A stretch of DNA of 64,000 bases from Candidatus Acidiferrales bacterium (GTDB lineage: Bacteria; Acidobacteriota; Terriglobia; Acidiferrales; UBA7541). The notes below the pieces were generated by a model. The model did not search any database and was not told the origin of the DNA. It worked only from the letters and a program-made list of their open reading frames with translations. The DNA lies in assembly GCA_031296075.1 (NCBI GenBank), contig JARLGK010000061.1:1-64000 (forward strand), given 5' to 3'. This document shows, one piece after another, positions 9,409 through 18,844 of this stretch (the first letter of the stretch is position 1; the number at the start of each line of letters is the position of its first letter). A program made the translations under genes and the position numbers.

Positions 9409-9777
9409 ATGGCCAGACGCACAATCAACTTCGACACCGTGCGGAAGATCGGGCTCGCATTGCCTGGCGTGGAGGACGGCACCGCGTACGGGAAACTGGC
9501 GCTCAAGGCGCATGGAAAACTTCTGGCGTGCGTCCCCACGCATCGCTCGGCTGAACCCAACTCGCTTGTCGTCAAAGTGGATTTCGGTGACCGTGCCGAG
9601 CTGCTGGCCGCGGCCCCCGATGTGTACTACGTGACGGACCACTACGTCGGCTATCCCTCCGTGCTGGTTCGCCTGTCTCGTGTCGATGCGGATGTGCTGC
9701 GGGACTTGCTCGGCATGGCCTACAAGTTTGTGACCCGCAACGCTCCATCCCGCTCGCCAGCGCGGAAACGGTGCTGA
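9409..9777 (+). CDS. MmcQ/YjbR family protein (altered C-terminus)
   Basis: VRKIGLALPGVEDGTAYGKLALKAHGKLLACV..; C-term runs into a paralogue remnant. Confidence 0.65.
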   Translation: MARRTINFDTVRKIGLALPGVEDGTAYGKLALKAHGKLLACVPTHRSAEPNSLVVKVDFGDRAELLAAAPDVYYVTDHYVGYPSVLVRLSRVDADVLRDLLGMAYKFVTRNAPSRSPARKRC

Positions 9778-9863
9778 AACATCTTTCCCCCGAAATTCAG
9801 TCCGCGCGCATCGGCCTGAGCGACAACTGGCGCCGAGGGCTGAAAGTCATGTTCCGTCAGTAG
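9765..9863 (+). pseudogene. Remnant of the 3' end of a paralogue of the 7133-8635 gene
   Basis: ETVLKHLSPEIQSARIGLSDNWRRGLKVMFRQ* versus ETVLKYLSPEIHVTRIGLSEIWRRGLKVMFRQ*; both 99 nt. Confidence 0.88.
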
Positions 9864-10038
9864 CCCGCGACAACCACTTGTCGGGTTATTCGACTGATCG
9901 GGAGCTGACCGCAATCACGAATCGTCTCCGTGGTCTGACTTGAGAACACGTATGCCAATAGCCGGCGGCGGAGGAGTGTATACTTGGAATGTCTCGTCCC
10001 ACACCTTCTGCCGCGTCAGCCATCGGCGACGGTTCCTG

Positions 10039-10095
10039 TGCCGCAAGACGTACACCCCGCAGTTCGAGCAGGAAGCCAAGATGTCGACAATCTAG
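10039..10095 (+). pseudogene. Possible IS3-type OrfA N-terminal remnant
   Basis: Short frame CRKTYTPQFEQEAKMSTI* resembles transposase OrfA RKxYTPEFKxEA start. Confidence 0.25.
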
Positions 10096-10301
10096 CTGGC
10101 AGTCGGGGATAGGTAGTCAAAAAAGGCGGGCCGGATACAGCACGCCCATGACCGGCATTCGCACTTTCTTCCATACCGCGAGCAAATTGAAAAAGTGCGC
10201 AATCAGTTCAAGGATTTGAAAGACGAGTCACTAGGCATTTCAAGACAGAGCTTCCGAGCCCCTGGTGGGCGACGGTTTGAGTCTAGCTACCTGGGCGACC
10301 A

Positions 10302-12035
10302 ATGCACCTTCGCGGGATTAATCGAGCGCTCTGTCTCTTCGCCGTAATCGCGATTCTATTCGGCTGCCGGAAAACATCCGTCGATGCAGCAAAGGCCGGT
10401 GCCGTGCCCGTCTTCGGCGCCGCTGAAGGGCCTCAGCAACTTTCTTCGGATGGCCAGGCCTCGCTCCAGACTTTCATCGACTCCGCCCATCTCTCCGACC
10501 TGCAATATCCAGATTTTCAGAATTATCGTGCTGAGGCTAAGGAATTCTACGGAACAGTCGGCGACAGATTGCCTTGGGTTCTGGGTCGGCAGCCCTCTCC
10601 TCAGGCTCAGGCGCTCACGAACCTATTCAAAGGCGCCGAGGAGGAAGGCCTCAATCCTGTCGATTACGATGGTCCTCGGTGGGATGGACGCCTCGCAACA
10701 ATTGAGACAGGTCACGCGTCGGAGTCGGAACTCGTCCGCTTCGATCTTGCAATCACAATTTCGGCCATGCGCTATATCTCCGACTTAAACCATGGGCGCG
10801 TGAATCCCCGTACGGTTCGCTTTGATTTGGAAATCGACAACGCAAATTTCGATCTCTCGGAATTTGTCCGCCAGAAGCTGGTAGGCGCGGAAGATGTAAA
10901 CGCTGTGATGAGAACCGTCGAACCGCCGTTCCCCGCATATCGCCAAACCGTCGGCGCGTTGAAAACCTACCTGAAACTGGCGAGCGAGTCTGGCAGCGAG
11001 TTGCTTCCGGTGCCGCCAAAACCGGTGAAACCCGGCGATTCCTATACCGGCGTGCCGCAACTCAAGCGGCTCCTTGTCCTTCTGAGCGATTTGGCGGCAA
11101 CCGATGCCATCGTCGCGCCTGATTTGGCTTACACGGGACCTCTCGTAACCGCCGTGGCTCGTTTTCAGCGGCGTCATGGACTCGAACCAAATGGAATCAT
11201 TGGGACTCAAACATTTGAAGATCTGAACACACCTGTGAGTCAGCGCGTCCTGCAGCTCAAACTCACTCTGGAAAGATGGCGATGGCTGCCTCACGAATTT
11301 GAGCAGCCGCCACTCGTAGTCAACATTCCTGAATTTCGTCTCTATGCGGCGACTGAGGAATATCGCCCGGCCTTCTCGATGAACGTGGTTGTCGGCCGAT
11401 CGTTCAAGCATCAGACTCCGGTATTCACCACGCAACTGAAATCAGTTATTTTCCGCCCTTACTGGAATGTTCCGCTGGACATTCAACGTGACGAATTGGT
11501 CCCTGAACTAAAAAAGAATCCGCACTATCTCAGAGATCACTCCTATGAAGTCGTGGACGCCCAAGGAACGATTGTCAGCGATGATAGCGTCAGTGAAGAC
11601 ATGGAACGGCAGCTCGACTCGGGCAAGCTGGCCATTCGGCAAAGACCCGGCCCGGACAATTCACTTGGGCTCGTGAAGTTCGACATGCCCAATAGTTATG
11701 ACGTCTATATGCACGGTACGCCCGCCGTCCACCTATTCTCCCGCCCTCGGCGGGATTTTAGCCACGGATGCATCCGTGTGGAAAATCCAGTCGCATTAGC
11801 AGCGTGGGTCTTGCGCGACAATCCCGGGTGGGACACCGATCGTATTCTCGGCGCAATGAACGGAGACCAAACGTTCGGAGTGAGTCTTACCAAGCCCATT
11901 CCTGTCTTGATTCTGTACGGCACGGCGATTGTCGCGGACGATGGAGAGGTGGATTTCTTCGACGATATCTATGAGCTTGACGCCGATCTAGAGAAGGTCC
12001 TCGTAAAAGGATATCCATACTCCCCGAACGAGTGA
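10302..12035 (+). CDS. L,D-transpeptidase (YcbB/LdtD-like) with peptidoglycan-binding domain
   Basis: PLVTAVARFQRRHGLEPNGIIGTQTFEDLN and YMHGTPAVHLFSRPRRDFSHGCIRVENP (HxxxxxxSHGCxR). Confidence 0.92.
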   Translation: MHLRGINRALCLFAVIAILFGCRKTSVDAAKAGAVPVFGAAEGPQQLSSDGQASLQTFIDSAHLSDLQYPDFQNYRAEAKEFYGTVGDRLPWVLGRQPSPQAQALTNLFKGAEEEGLNPVDYDGPRWDGRLATIETGHASESELVRFDLAITISAMRYISDLNHGRVNPRTVRFDLEIDNANFDLSEFVRQKLVGAEDVNAVMRTVEPPFPAYRQTVGALKTYLKLASESGSELLPVPPKPVKPGDSYTGVPQLKRLLVLLSDLAATDAIVAPDLAYTGPLVTAVARFQRRHGLEPNGIIGTQTFEDLNTPVSQRVLQLKLTLERWRWLPHEFEQPPLVVNIPEFRLYAATEEYRPAFSMNVVVGRSFKHQTPVFTTQLKSVIFRPYWNVPLDIQRDELVPELKKNPHYLRDHSYEVVDAQGTIVSDDSVSEDMERQLDSGKLAIRQRPGPDNSLGLVKFDMPNSYDVYMHGTPAVHLFSRPRRDFSHGCIRVENPVALAAWVLRDNPGWDTDRILGAMNGDQTFGVSLTKPIPVLILYGTAIVADDGEVDFFDDIYELDADLEKVLVKGYPYSPNE

Positions 12036-12054
12036 AAGCCGAATCCGGATTGTG

Positions 12055-12603
12055 CTACCAACGCCGAACGCGTCCCAGATCCACGTGGACAAATCCGGAT
12101 TGAGGATAGTAGCCGACTCCTCCACGATGCAAACTTAGTGCGGCGTCGCGTAAGCGAGCGGTCGGCACTCCTGGGATGCGGATGTCAATCGCTTCACCGA
12201 GCATGTGCTGGCTATGTTCGGCCACGCCCGCGGTCGTCCGCCGGAGGAACTCGTTGCTCCAGGGCGTGCGGTAGCCGCAGACGATGTCGATCTCAGTTCC
12301 CGGGCGTCCCACCGCTGCGGTGAGATCGCTCAACAAGTCGAAAAGCCTGGGATCCAGGGCGGTTACATCGCCCGTTCGGTGATCTCGCAAAAAATGATCG
12401 AGCTGGTCAACGGCGCCGGGAAGGTACGAATCGCCAAGTCGGTAAACGATATTTATCCGCTCGTTGGTATGCAGATGGAACAGCAGCAATCGGTGCTCTT
12501 GCGAGGGAAGGTCAGCTGTTGCAATCCGGAGCGGTAGAAGCAGACTACCTCCCAGCAAGAGTGCAACCCCCAAAAAGCGCATCGCGGCACGCACTGATAA
12601 CAT
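12055..12603 (-). CDS. DUF882/YcbK-like M15-type peptidase (MepK-like)
   Basis: VCGYRTPWSNEFLRRTTAGVAEHSQHMLGEAIDIRIPG..GGVGYYPQSGFVHVDLGRVRRW. Confidence 0.9.
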   Translation of the reverse strand: MLSVRAAMRFLGVALLLGGSLLLPLRIATADLPSQEHRLLLFHLHTNERINIVYRLGDSYLPGAVDQLDHFLRDHRTGDVTALDPRLFDLLSDLTAAVGRPGTEIDIVCGYRTPWSNEFLRRTTAGVAEHSQHMLGEAIDIRIPGVPTARLRDAALSLHRGGVGYYPQSGFVHVDLGRVRRW

Positions 12604-12822
12604 TTTTTAATTATATCACTTCCCGCTCGATTGTCTTTAGGTTTACGCCCCCGAGATTGCGAAGCAGTTACTTCACTTGCTCCCGGTCCTGGCGCGGAAG
12701 ATTCCTGACTTTCCCCTGCTCGGAAGTAACCCACTTGGACGATTAGCGTGCTGTCCGGACATATGCTCGCTGACCGCGGTTGGTTCTTACAGTGACCCAC
12801 TACTTGCGATGAAATGTTCCGG

Positions 12823-12868
12823 AAAAAAAGGAAGGGAAGCGGACTGGTTAAGACCAGTCACGCCTCCC
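12823..12868 (-). terminator. Putative intrinsic terminator of the minus-strand HNH gene
   Basis: On minus: GGGAGGCG-T-GACTGGT-CTTA-ACCAGTC-CGCTTCCC stem-loop then TTCCTTTTTTT. Confidence 0.75.
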
Positions 12869-12949
12869 GGGGTGTGTCCTAGAAGCGTTTGATTAATTAG
12901 ACGCAGAATCTCCGAAAGGGTTGCATCAAAGCGCGGTCAGTAACGGCGA

Positions 12950-13576
12950 TCAGTAGAAAAGGTACTTCCGCCACTTCTCATCGCGATGCCCAATCAAGCG
13001 CATCAGCTGCCGCGACGTATGTAGTGTGAACGGCCGTGGACGACGCCGCAGCTTCAGGCCAGCCTCTTCGGGCGTGCGATCACCCTTGCGATTGTTGCAG
13101 GTGTAGCAGGATGCCACGAGGTTCTCCCACGACGAGCGGCCCCCGCGCGAACGCGGCATCACGTGGTCGAGCGTCAGCTCCGAAGCCGGCAAAGCCGCGC
13201 CGCAGAACTGGCAGGTATTCCGGTCGCGCAGGAGAATATTTTTCCGCGAGAGCGCGCGGCTCTGCTGCGGGATATGCCTGTACGAGAGCAGCCGGATCAC
13301 GGACGGAACCTGAATCGCCTTGGTTGTCGAATGCACTTCGGAGTGGTTGGTTTCTTCGGCCTGCGCCACGCCCTTCAGCATCAGGACCAGCGCGCGGCGC
13401 ACCGCCGTCACGTTGATCGGCTCGAAGGTCGCGTTGAGAACGAGCACCGGCGCCTGCATCACCGAAGGCCGGCTCGCGGGCGGAGGCAGCGGCTGCGGGA
13501 GCGCGGATTCGTGCACTACTCCGCCGTGCCCGAGAGTGGGCCGGGGACGTAGGCCGATTTTGTGCCGGTTCTCCAT
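12950..13576 (-). CDS. HNH endonuclease
   Basis: [54 protein letters not shown]. Confidence 0.9.
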   Translation of the reverse strand: MENRHKIGLRPRPTLGHGGVVHESALPQPLPPPASRPSVMQAPVLVLNATFEPINVTAVRRALVLMLKGVAQAEETNHSEVHSTTKAIQVPSVIRLLSYRHIPQQSRALSRKNILLRDRNTCQFCGAALPASELTLDHVMPRSRGGRSSWENLVASCYTCNNRKGDRTPEEAGLKLRRRPRPFTLHTSRQLMRLIGHRDEKWRKYLFY

Positions 13577-13611
13577 CGCGTCGCCTCTGCGCCGCTCGAC
13601 AATTATATCCA

Positions 13612-14436
13612 CTATCTTCGATGCTCTTGCTGCCCGCTTGGTTTCTGTCGGCTGCGCGGCATCCCTGCCGCCACAACGGGCCCCGGAATCACCGGTACGG
13701 AGCGGACCCTCGCCACCGTCAACCCCAGCACCGCGGCGGCGCCTGCTTTCTTCAGGGCGCGCGCGCAGGCATCCAGAATCGCGCCCGTCGTCAATACATC
13801 ATCTACCAGTAGGACGCGGAGGTTGTCAACCTGCAGGCCTTCCCGCGTCGCGTAGGCGCCACGGACGGACTTCCAGTGCTCGCTGCGAGAGAGCACCAGC
13901 TGAGGCGGGCGTGGCCGTGTGCGCGCCAAAAGATACCTTTCCAGTTTCAGCCCGAGGCGCTTTGCCAGCGGCCGGGCGATCAGCTCCGCCTGGTTGTAAC
14001 CGCGCTCGCGCTGACGGTCCCTGTGCAATGGAACCGGCACCACCACGTCGACGTGCCACTCCTCCGGCGCGCGCAAGACGATTTCAGCCAGCCGCGCCGC
14101 GAACCAGTCGCCCAGCCGCGTCACCTCCTCATATTTCAGAAGGAGAACGGCCTCAATGAGCGCGTCGTCATAGAGAGCGAAGCTCCGCGCGCGGTCGAAG
14201 GCGTAAAACTTCGCTCGGCACAGGCGGCATAGCGGCTCGATCGCCTGTGCGGCGACGTCCGAAACAAACGGCCGGCCGCAGCAGCGGCACATCGGCTCCT
14301 TGATTCGCACGAATCCATCCAGGCAGGTCACGCAGATCGGAATGCGGCTCGCATTCGTCAGCGCCTGGCCGCAAATGCGGCACGGGCCGGGGAACACGAC
14401 CGATGCCAGTGCGTCGAGCGCGCTTTTCAAGATCAC
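13612..14436 (-). CDS. ComF family protein (phosphoribosyltransferase-type)
   Basis: [57 protein letters not shown]. Confidence 0.92.
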   Translation of the reverse strand: MILKSALDALASVVFPGPCRICGQALTNASRIPICVTCLDGFVRIKEPMCRCCGRPFVSDVAAQAIEPLCRLCRAKFYAFDRARSFALYDDALIEAVLLLKYEEVTRLGDWFAARLAEIVLRAPEEWHVDVVVPVPLHRDRQRERGYNQAELIARPLAKRLGLKLERYLLARTRPRPPQLVLSRSEHWKSVRGAYATREGLQVDNLRVLLVDDVLTTGAILDACARALKKAGAAAVLGLTVARVRSVPVIPGPVVAAGMPRSRQKPSGQQEHRR

Positions 14437-14530
14437 GGATGCGTTGTTAACCGAAATGCTATCTGAAACGCTACCTCAAATCAGGCGGCGAGGGAAGAGA
14501 CACGAGCGCGCGGAAGGTTACCGCAGGGGC

Positions 14531-14884
14531 CTAGAGCAGGCCCTCTTCTTTCTTTTCCTGGCAGGCGAGGCAGTAGCGGGTCCAGGGCACGGCTTCGAGG
14601 CGCTTCTGCTGCAGCTCCTCGTGGCAGGACACACATTCACCGAACGAATCGTCCTTCATCCGCGAGAGCGCTTCCTCGACCAACTGCAGCAGCGAGCGGT
14701 CGTTGTGCGTCTGGCCGAAAAGGAATTCTTTCGTGTACGAGTTCGCGGCCTTGTCGGCGAGATCCACCGTCGAGTCCTCGTCCGCTTCGCGGCCTTCCTG
14801 TTGCGTGCGTGCGATTCCGCGCATCAGTTCCTCGCGGCGCGTGACCAGTTTCTTTTTGTAATATTCGAGACGCTTCTTATCCAT
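14531..14884 (-). CDS. TraR/DksA family zinc-finger protein
   Basis: FGECVSCHEELQQKRLEAVPWTRYCLACQEKKE. Confidence 0.9.
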   Translation of the reverse strand: MDKKRLEYYKKKLVTRREELMRGIARTQQEGREADEDSTVDLADKAANSYTKEFLFGQTHNDRSLLQLVEEALSRMKDDSFGECVSCHEELQQKRLEAVPWTRYCLACQEKKEEGLL

Positions 14885-15047
14885 CGTTCGGGTCCTCAGT
14901 TCGGGTCCGCGATGCCATCCAAAACCGTTGATTTTAGAGGTATCTGCGCGTCATGTCAAACGTGCCGCGCAAATGACGTTCCGTGGACCCTCTTCAGCCC
15001 CACAGTAGATGCCGCATGGCCGCAAAAGGATTCCAGCCGTACCTACC

Positions 15048-16031
15048 TCAGGACGCCGTCCGCCGCGCAGGAAACATGAAATGGATGATCGCTGCCGACA
15101 GGATCAGCACTACAAACACGAACACGCTTCCTTCCGGTCCCACCGATCCGCCCGTCAGCCACACCGGCCCGTGAAAGGACGAATTCAGCAGATGGCCCCG
15201 CGCCAGCTGGCCGCTGTCGGCCACCCCGTAGAAATACGTCTCTCCCCAATCCCACGCAGTGTGCATCCCGATCGCGAACCAGATGTTTCCCGTCCGCCGC
15301 AGCGTGAACGCACACAGCAACCCGAAACTTCCCGCGGAAAGCGCGCCCACCGGCGCTTCGCCCAGGTTTCTTAGATGTAGCGCTCCAAATCCGACAGCCA
15401 GCACAACTGCCGCTGGCCAGAATCCGGTCGCTGATGCCAGCGTCGTCTGCAAATACCCTCGAAACGACAATTCCTCGAAGATCCCCGTAAGAATGAATGC
15501 AATCAGGTAGAGGAAACCGTACCGCAAGGCGTCCGCGCGTCCGAGCGCCCACCCACCGAACAAGAATCCATGGAACGCGGCGACCAGTGCCAGCATGATC
15601 GTGATCATCGCAAATCCGTACGGCATGCCTTGCCAGAAACGCTTTCCGAAGGCTTCCTTTCCCGGAAGACCGTAGTTGGCGAACGACCGCCCCTCGATGA
15701 ACGTCATCACCAGCACCGCGAGAACGAGCGAGAGCGTCTGGACTCCTTCCGCGATCAGCACAATGCCCGGCGTGAAGACGCCCTTCGCCATAGCGTGCTG
15801 CCCTGCCTGGAGCGCCGGGACGCGCCTCACACCTGCCTGCATGAGAAATACGAAAAGGACGAAGAGCGCGATCGCGATCAGCATCCGCCAGCCGGCACGG
15901 ATGCCATTCGGCCCGAAGAAGAATGTGTTTCCAGTGGTCCGGGCGGTCGCGGTGGGGGTAGTTTCACTCTCCTGTGTCATTGAATCGCTGGGTGTGATTT
16001 CCGGCGCCATCCGCACCATCTCCTTCGACAT
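15048..16031 (-). CDS. CPBP family intramembrane metalloprotease
   Basis: Multiple TM; EELSFRGYLQTTL and FGALHLRN..GMHTAWDWGE motifs. Confidence 0.88.
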   Translation of the reverse strand: MSKEMVRMAPEITPSDSMTQESETTPTATARTTGNTFFFGPNGIRAGWRMLIAIALFVLFVFLMQAGVRRVPALQAGQHAMAKGVFTPGIVLIAEGVQTLSLVLAVLVMTFIEGRSFANYGLPGKEAFGKRFWQGMPYGFAMITIMLALVAAFHGFLFGGWALGRADALRYGFLYLIAFILTGIFEELSFRGYLQTTLASATGFWPAAVVLAVGFGALHLRNLGEAPVGALSAGSFGLLCAFTLRRTGNIWFAIGMHTAWDWGETYFYGVADSGQLARGHLLNSSFHGPVWLTGGSVGPEGSVFVFVVLILSAAIIHFMFPARRTAS

Positions 16032-16285
16032 CCAATGGTCGATCCGCGTGCTGACTTGGGACCGGGCCGGCTACGCCGTGCCTCGAAAAATGCCGCTCGC
16101 CTTATATCACGTGCGCGATTGCGCGGGCAAACTAACTGGCCCGGTCGAGGCCCGCCAGCGGGGTTGCGATGGCCGGGCAGCGGCTGCTAAACTCTTGGGT
16201 CTGCGATGACGATAGAGCCGGGTTGTCTCCAACCCTCCACGAAATCCCGGCTCGGGGTCCATGGGAACCACAAGGGAGAACAGGT

Positions 16286-17683
16286 TTGGCCAAATATGAT
16301 CTCGTGATCATCGGGAGCGGACCGGGCGGGTACGTCGCCGCGATTCGCGCCAGCCAGTGGGGTTTGAAGACGGCGGTCGTGGAGAAGGACCCGTTTCTCG
16401 GCGGCACTTGCTTGCACGTCGGCTGCATTCCCACAAAAGTTTTCCTGCATCACGCGGACCTCTACGACCATTTCCTGCGCGCCGAGGAATTCGGCTTCGA
16501 AGTGAAAGACGTCAAGGTCAACTGGCCGGCCATACTCGCGCGCAAGGACAAAATCGTCAAGAAGCACGCGGGCGGTATCGGCATGCTCTTCAAGAAGAAC
16601 AAAGTGGATTCGATCACCGGCTGGGGCCGCATCGCCGCGCCCGGCAAAGTCTCCGTCGAAAAGGACGGCAAGACCACCGAAATCGAAACCACCTACACGA
16701 TGCTCGCCACCGGATCGGAAGCACGTTCGCTTCCCGGAGTCGAGATCGACGGCGGGATCATTCTCAGCAACCGGGAAATCCTGCAGCTCGCGGGGATCCC
16801 GAAGTCGCTCGTCGTCGTTGGCGCTGGAGCGGTGGGCGTCGAATTTGCTTCGATCTATCGCACCTTCGGCACGGAAGTAACCATCCTCGAAGCCCTTCCC
16901 CGAATCGTGCGGCTCGAGGACGAGGAAATTTCGCCCGAGCTCGAGAAGGCGTTCAAGAAGAAGGGCATCCGCATCGAGACCGAGGCAAAAGTCGAATCCG
17001 TGAAAAGGGACGCCAAGATTGGGACGGTTGCGTTCAAGGACAAGACCGGAAAAACGCAGACCATCTCCGCGGAGAAGGTCCTCATCGCCGTGGGCCGCCG
17101 CCCGCTCACTGAAAACGTTGGCATCGAGCGAACCAAAGCCAAGCTCGAGCGCGGTTTCGTGCACACCAACGCGTACCTGGAAACCGACGAGCCCCGTCTA
17201 TATGCCATCGGCGATATCGTCGCCGGACTTCCCCAGCTGGCGCACGCCGCTTCGATGGAAGGCATCATCGCGGTGGGCCGCATGGCCGGGAAAGACGTGC
17301 AGCCGTTTGACCGCAAGCGCTGCCCGAACTGCACGTACTGCGAGCCGCAGATCGGTTCCGTTGGCCTCACCGAAAAGCAGGCGCGCGAAGCGGGCTTCGA
17401 TGTGAAGACCGGCAAGTTTCCGTTCCTCGGCAACAGCAAGGCGACCATCCTCGGCCAGCATGAAGGCTTTATTAAAGTGGTCGCGGAGGCGAAGTACGGC
17501 GAGATTCTTGGCGTTCACGCCATCGGCCCCCTCGCCACGGAAATCATCTCCGAGCCGGTTGCTGCGATGGGCCTCGAAGCCACTCTCGACGACATGGCCG
17601 CCACCATCCATGCCCATCCGACCGTATGGGAAGCGATGGGTGATGCGTTCAATTCGGTGCGCGGCCTGACCATCAACTATTGA
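16286..17683 (+). CDS. lpdA: Dihydrolipoyl dehydrogenase
   Basis: AKYDLVIIGSGPGGYVAAIRASQWGLKTAVVEKDPFLGGTCLHVGCIPTK; HAHPTVWEA C-term; TTG start inferred (ORF opens at 16169). Confidence 0.93.
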   Translation: MAKYDLVIIGSGPGGYVAAIRASQWGLKTAVVEKDPFLGGTCLHVGCIPTKVFLHHADLYDHFLRAEEFGFEVKDVKVNWPAILARKDKIVKKHAGGIGMLFKKNKVDSITGWGRIAAPGKVSVEKDGKTTEIETTYTMLATGSEARSLPGVEIDGGIILSNREILQLAGIPKSLVVVGAGAVGVEFASIYRTFGTEVTILEALPRIVRLEDEEISPELEKAFKKKGIRIETEAKVESVKRDAKIGTVAFKDKTGKTQTISAEKVLIAVGRRPLTENVGIERTKAKLERGFVHTNAYLETDEPRLYAIGDIVAGLPQLAHAASMEGIIAVGRMAGKDVQPFDRKRCPNCTYCEPQIGSVGLTEKQAREAGFDVKTGKFPFLGNSKATILGQHEGFIKVVAEAKYGEILGVHAIGPLATEIISEPVAAMGLEATLDDMAATIHAHPTVWEAMGDAFNSVRGLTINY

Positions 17684-17723
17684 TCCGTGATGGCTCGCCC
17701 GCAGGTTTAGGATTTAAGCGTAG

Positions 17724-17854
17724 CGCCGCGGCCTTCAGCGCGGCATTCTTGAATCTTGGTGGAAGCGTGGGGCTAAGCCCCACGAAAAGCACCACCAAAG
17801 TTTCCGGGCTTCAGCCCCGGCGGTTTTTCGGGGGGTCGGAGCTTCACCTCCGAC
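17724..17854. repeat. Cluster of four hairpin repeats (GCCGCG..CGCGGC; CGTGGGGCTAAGCCCCACG; CCGGGCTTCAGCCCCGG; GTCGGAGCTTCACCTCCGAC)
   Basis: Direct reading; partner cluster at 18694-18756. Confidence 0.8.
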
Positions 17855-17904
17855 ATAGATCGCCGGTGCGATAGCGCCATCCTTTGCGCTGAATCTATCG
17901 CGGC

Positions 17905-18681
17905 ATGCAGTTTGCGGTTCTTGAAGAGGTCACGTTGACGCAAAGCACGAGAATCTGCTGGGTAGTGGACGCGGGGCTAATCCCCTACGGCCGCGCGTGC
18001 GAACTGCAGCGTCAGCTCGTCCAGGCGCGCAAAGCGCGCTCGATTCCCGACGTGCTGCTTCTTTGCGAGCATCCGCACGTGATCACTCTCGGGCAAAATG
18101 GAACCCGCGATCATCTGCGCGTCTCGGACGCTTTGCTCGCGCAGAAAAACGTCGAATTCCATTCCAGCGACCGTGGCGGCGACATCACGTACCACGGTCC
18201 CGGCCAGATCGTCGGCTATCCGATCCTGGATTTGACCGAGCATCGCCGCGATATCGGCTGGTACGTCCATGAGCTCGAAGAAGTGATGCTGCGCGCGAGC
18301 GCGAATTTCGGCATCGCCGCGAAGCGCGTCGAGGGCCAGCACGGCGTCTGGATCGAATCGCCGGCCGGTGAGGAAAAACTCGGCGCGCTCGGCGTTCATC
18401 TCAGCCGCTGGGTCACGTCCCATGGTTTCGCTTACAATGTCTCGACCGACTTGCGCTATTTCGACATGATCGTTCCGTGCGGCATCGCGGATAAGCGTGT
18501 CACGTCACTCGAACGCGCTCTCGGCCGCACCGTCTCCATGGCGGAAGTCCGCGAGCGGCTGATCGATCACTTCGCTTCTGTTTTTGCGCGAGAGGTCAGG
18601 AAAATCAGCGGCCAGGCACTCGCGGAGAGCTTGCAGAGCGCGCCGGCCATTGCCGAACACGCTGGTTCCGCGGTGGGTTAA
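17905..18681 (+). CDS. lipB: Lipoyl(octanoyl) transferase
   Basis: EHPHVITLGQNG..RGGDITYHGPGQIVGYPILDL..GVWIESP..KLGALGVHLSRWVTSHGFAYNVSTDLRYF. Confidence 0.93.
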   Translation: MQFAVLEEVTLTQSTRICWVVDAGLIPYGRACELQRQLVQARKARSIPDVLLLCEHPHVITLGQNGTRDHLRVSDALLAQKNVEFHSSDRGGDITYHGPGQIVGYPILDLTEHRRDIGWYVHELEEVMLRASANFGIAAKRVEGQHGVWIESPAGEEKLGALGVHLSRWVTSHGFAYNVSTDLRYFDMIVPCGIADKRVTSLERALGRTVSMAEVRERLIDHFASVFAREVRKISGQALAESLQSAPAIAEHAGSAVG

Positions 18682-18693
18682 GGTGTAAGTGTA

Positions 18694-18756
18694 GCGCCGC
18701 GGTCTTCGGCGCGGCACTGTTGCTTTTCGGTGGAAGCGTGGGGCTTCAGCCCCACG
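18694..18756. repeat. Hairpin repeat cluster downstream of lipB
   Basis: GTAGCGCCGCGGTCTTCGGCGCGGC..GGTGGAAGCGTGGGGCTTCAGCCCCACG, matching the cluster upstream of lipB. Confidence 0.8.
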
Positions 18757-18844
18757 AGACGCATCACGAAAACGGTCCGGGCTTTAGCCCTGGATTTGCG
18801 ACTCTTGGCCGTTATTCTGAGCGGCGTGAGATGATGAAACTCGA

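Noticed and set aside
9989-10219. 76-aa ORF as a real gene
   Set aside because: Composition Ser/Arg-rich, no domain; region looks degraded
13320-14159. 279-aa plus-strand ORF over HNH/ComF
   Set aside because: Low-complexity Arg/Pro/Ser translation antisense to two good genes
16187-17164. 325-aa antisense ORF opposite lpdA
   Set aside because: Shadow ORF opposite a confidently identified enzyme
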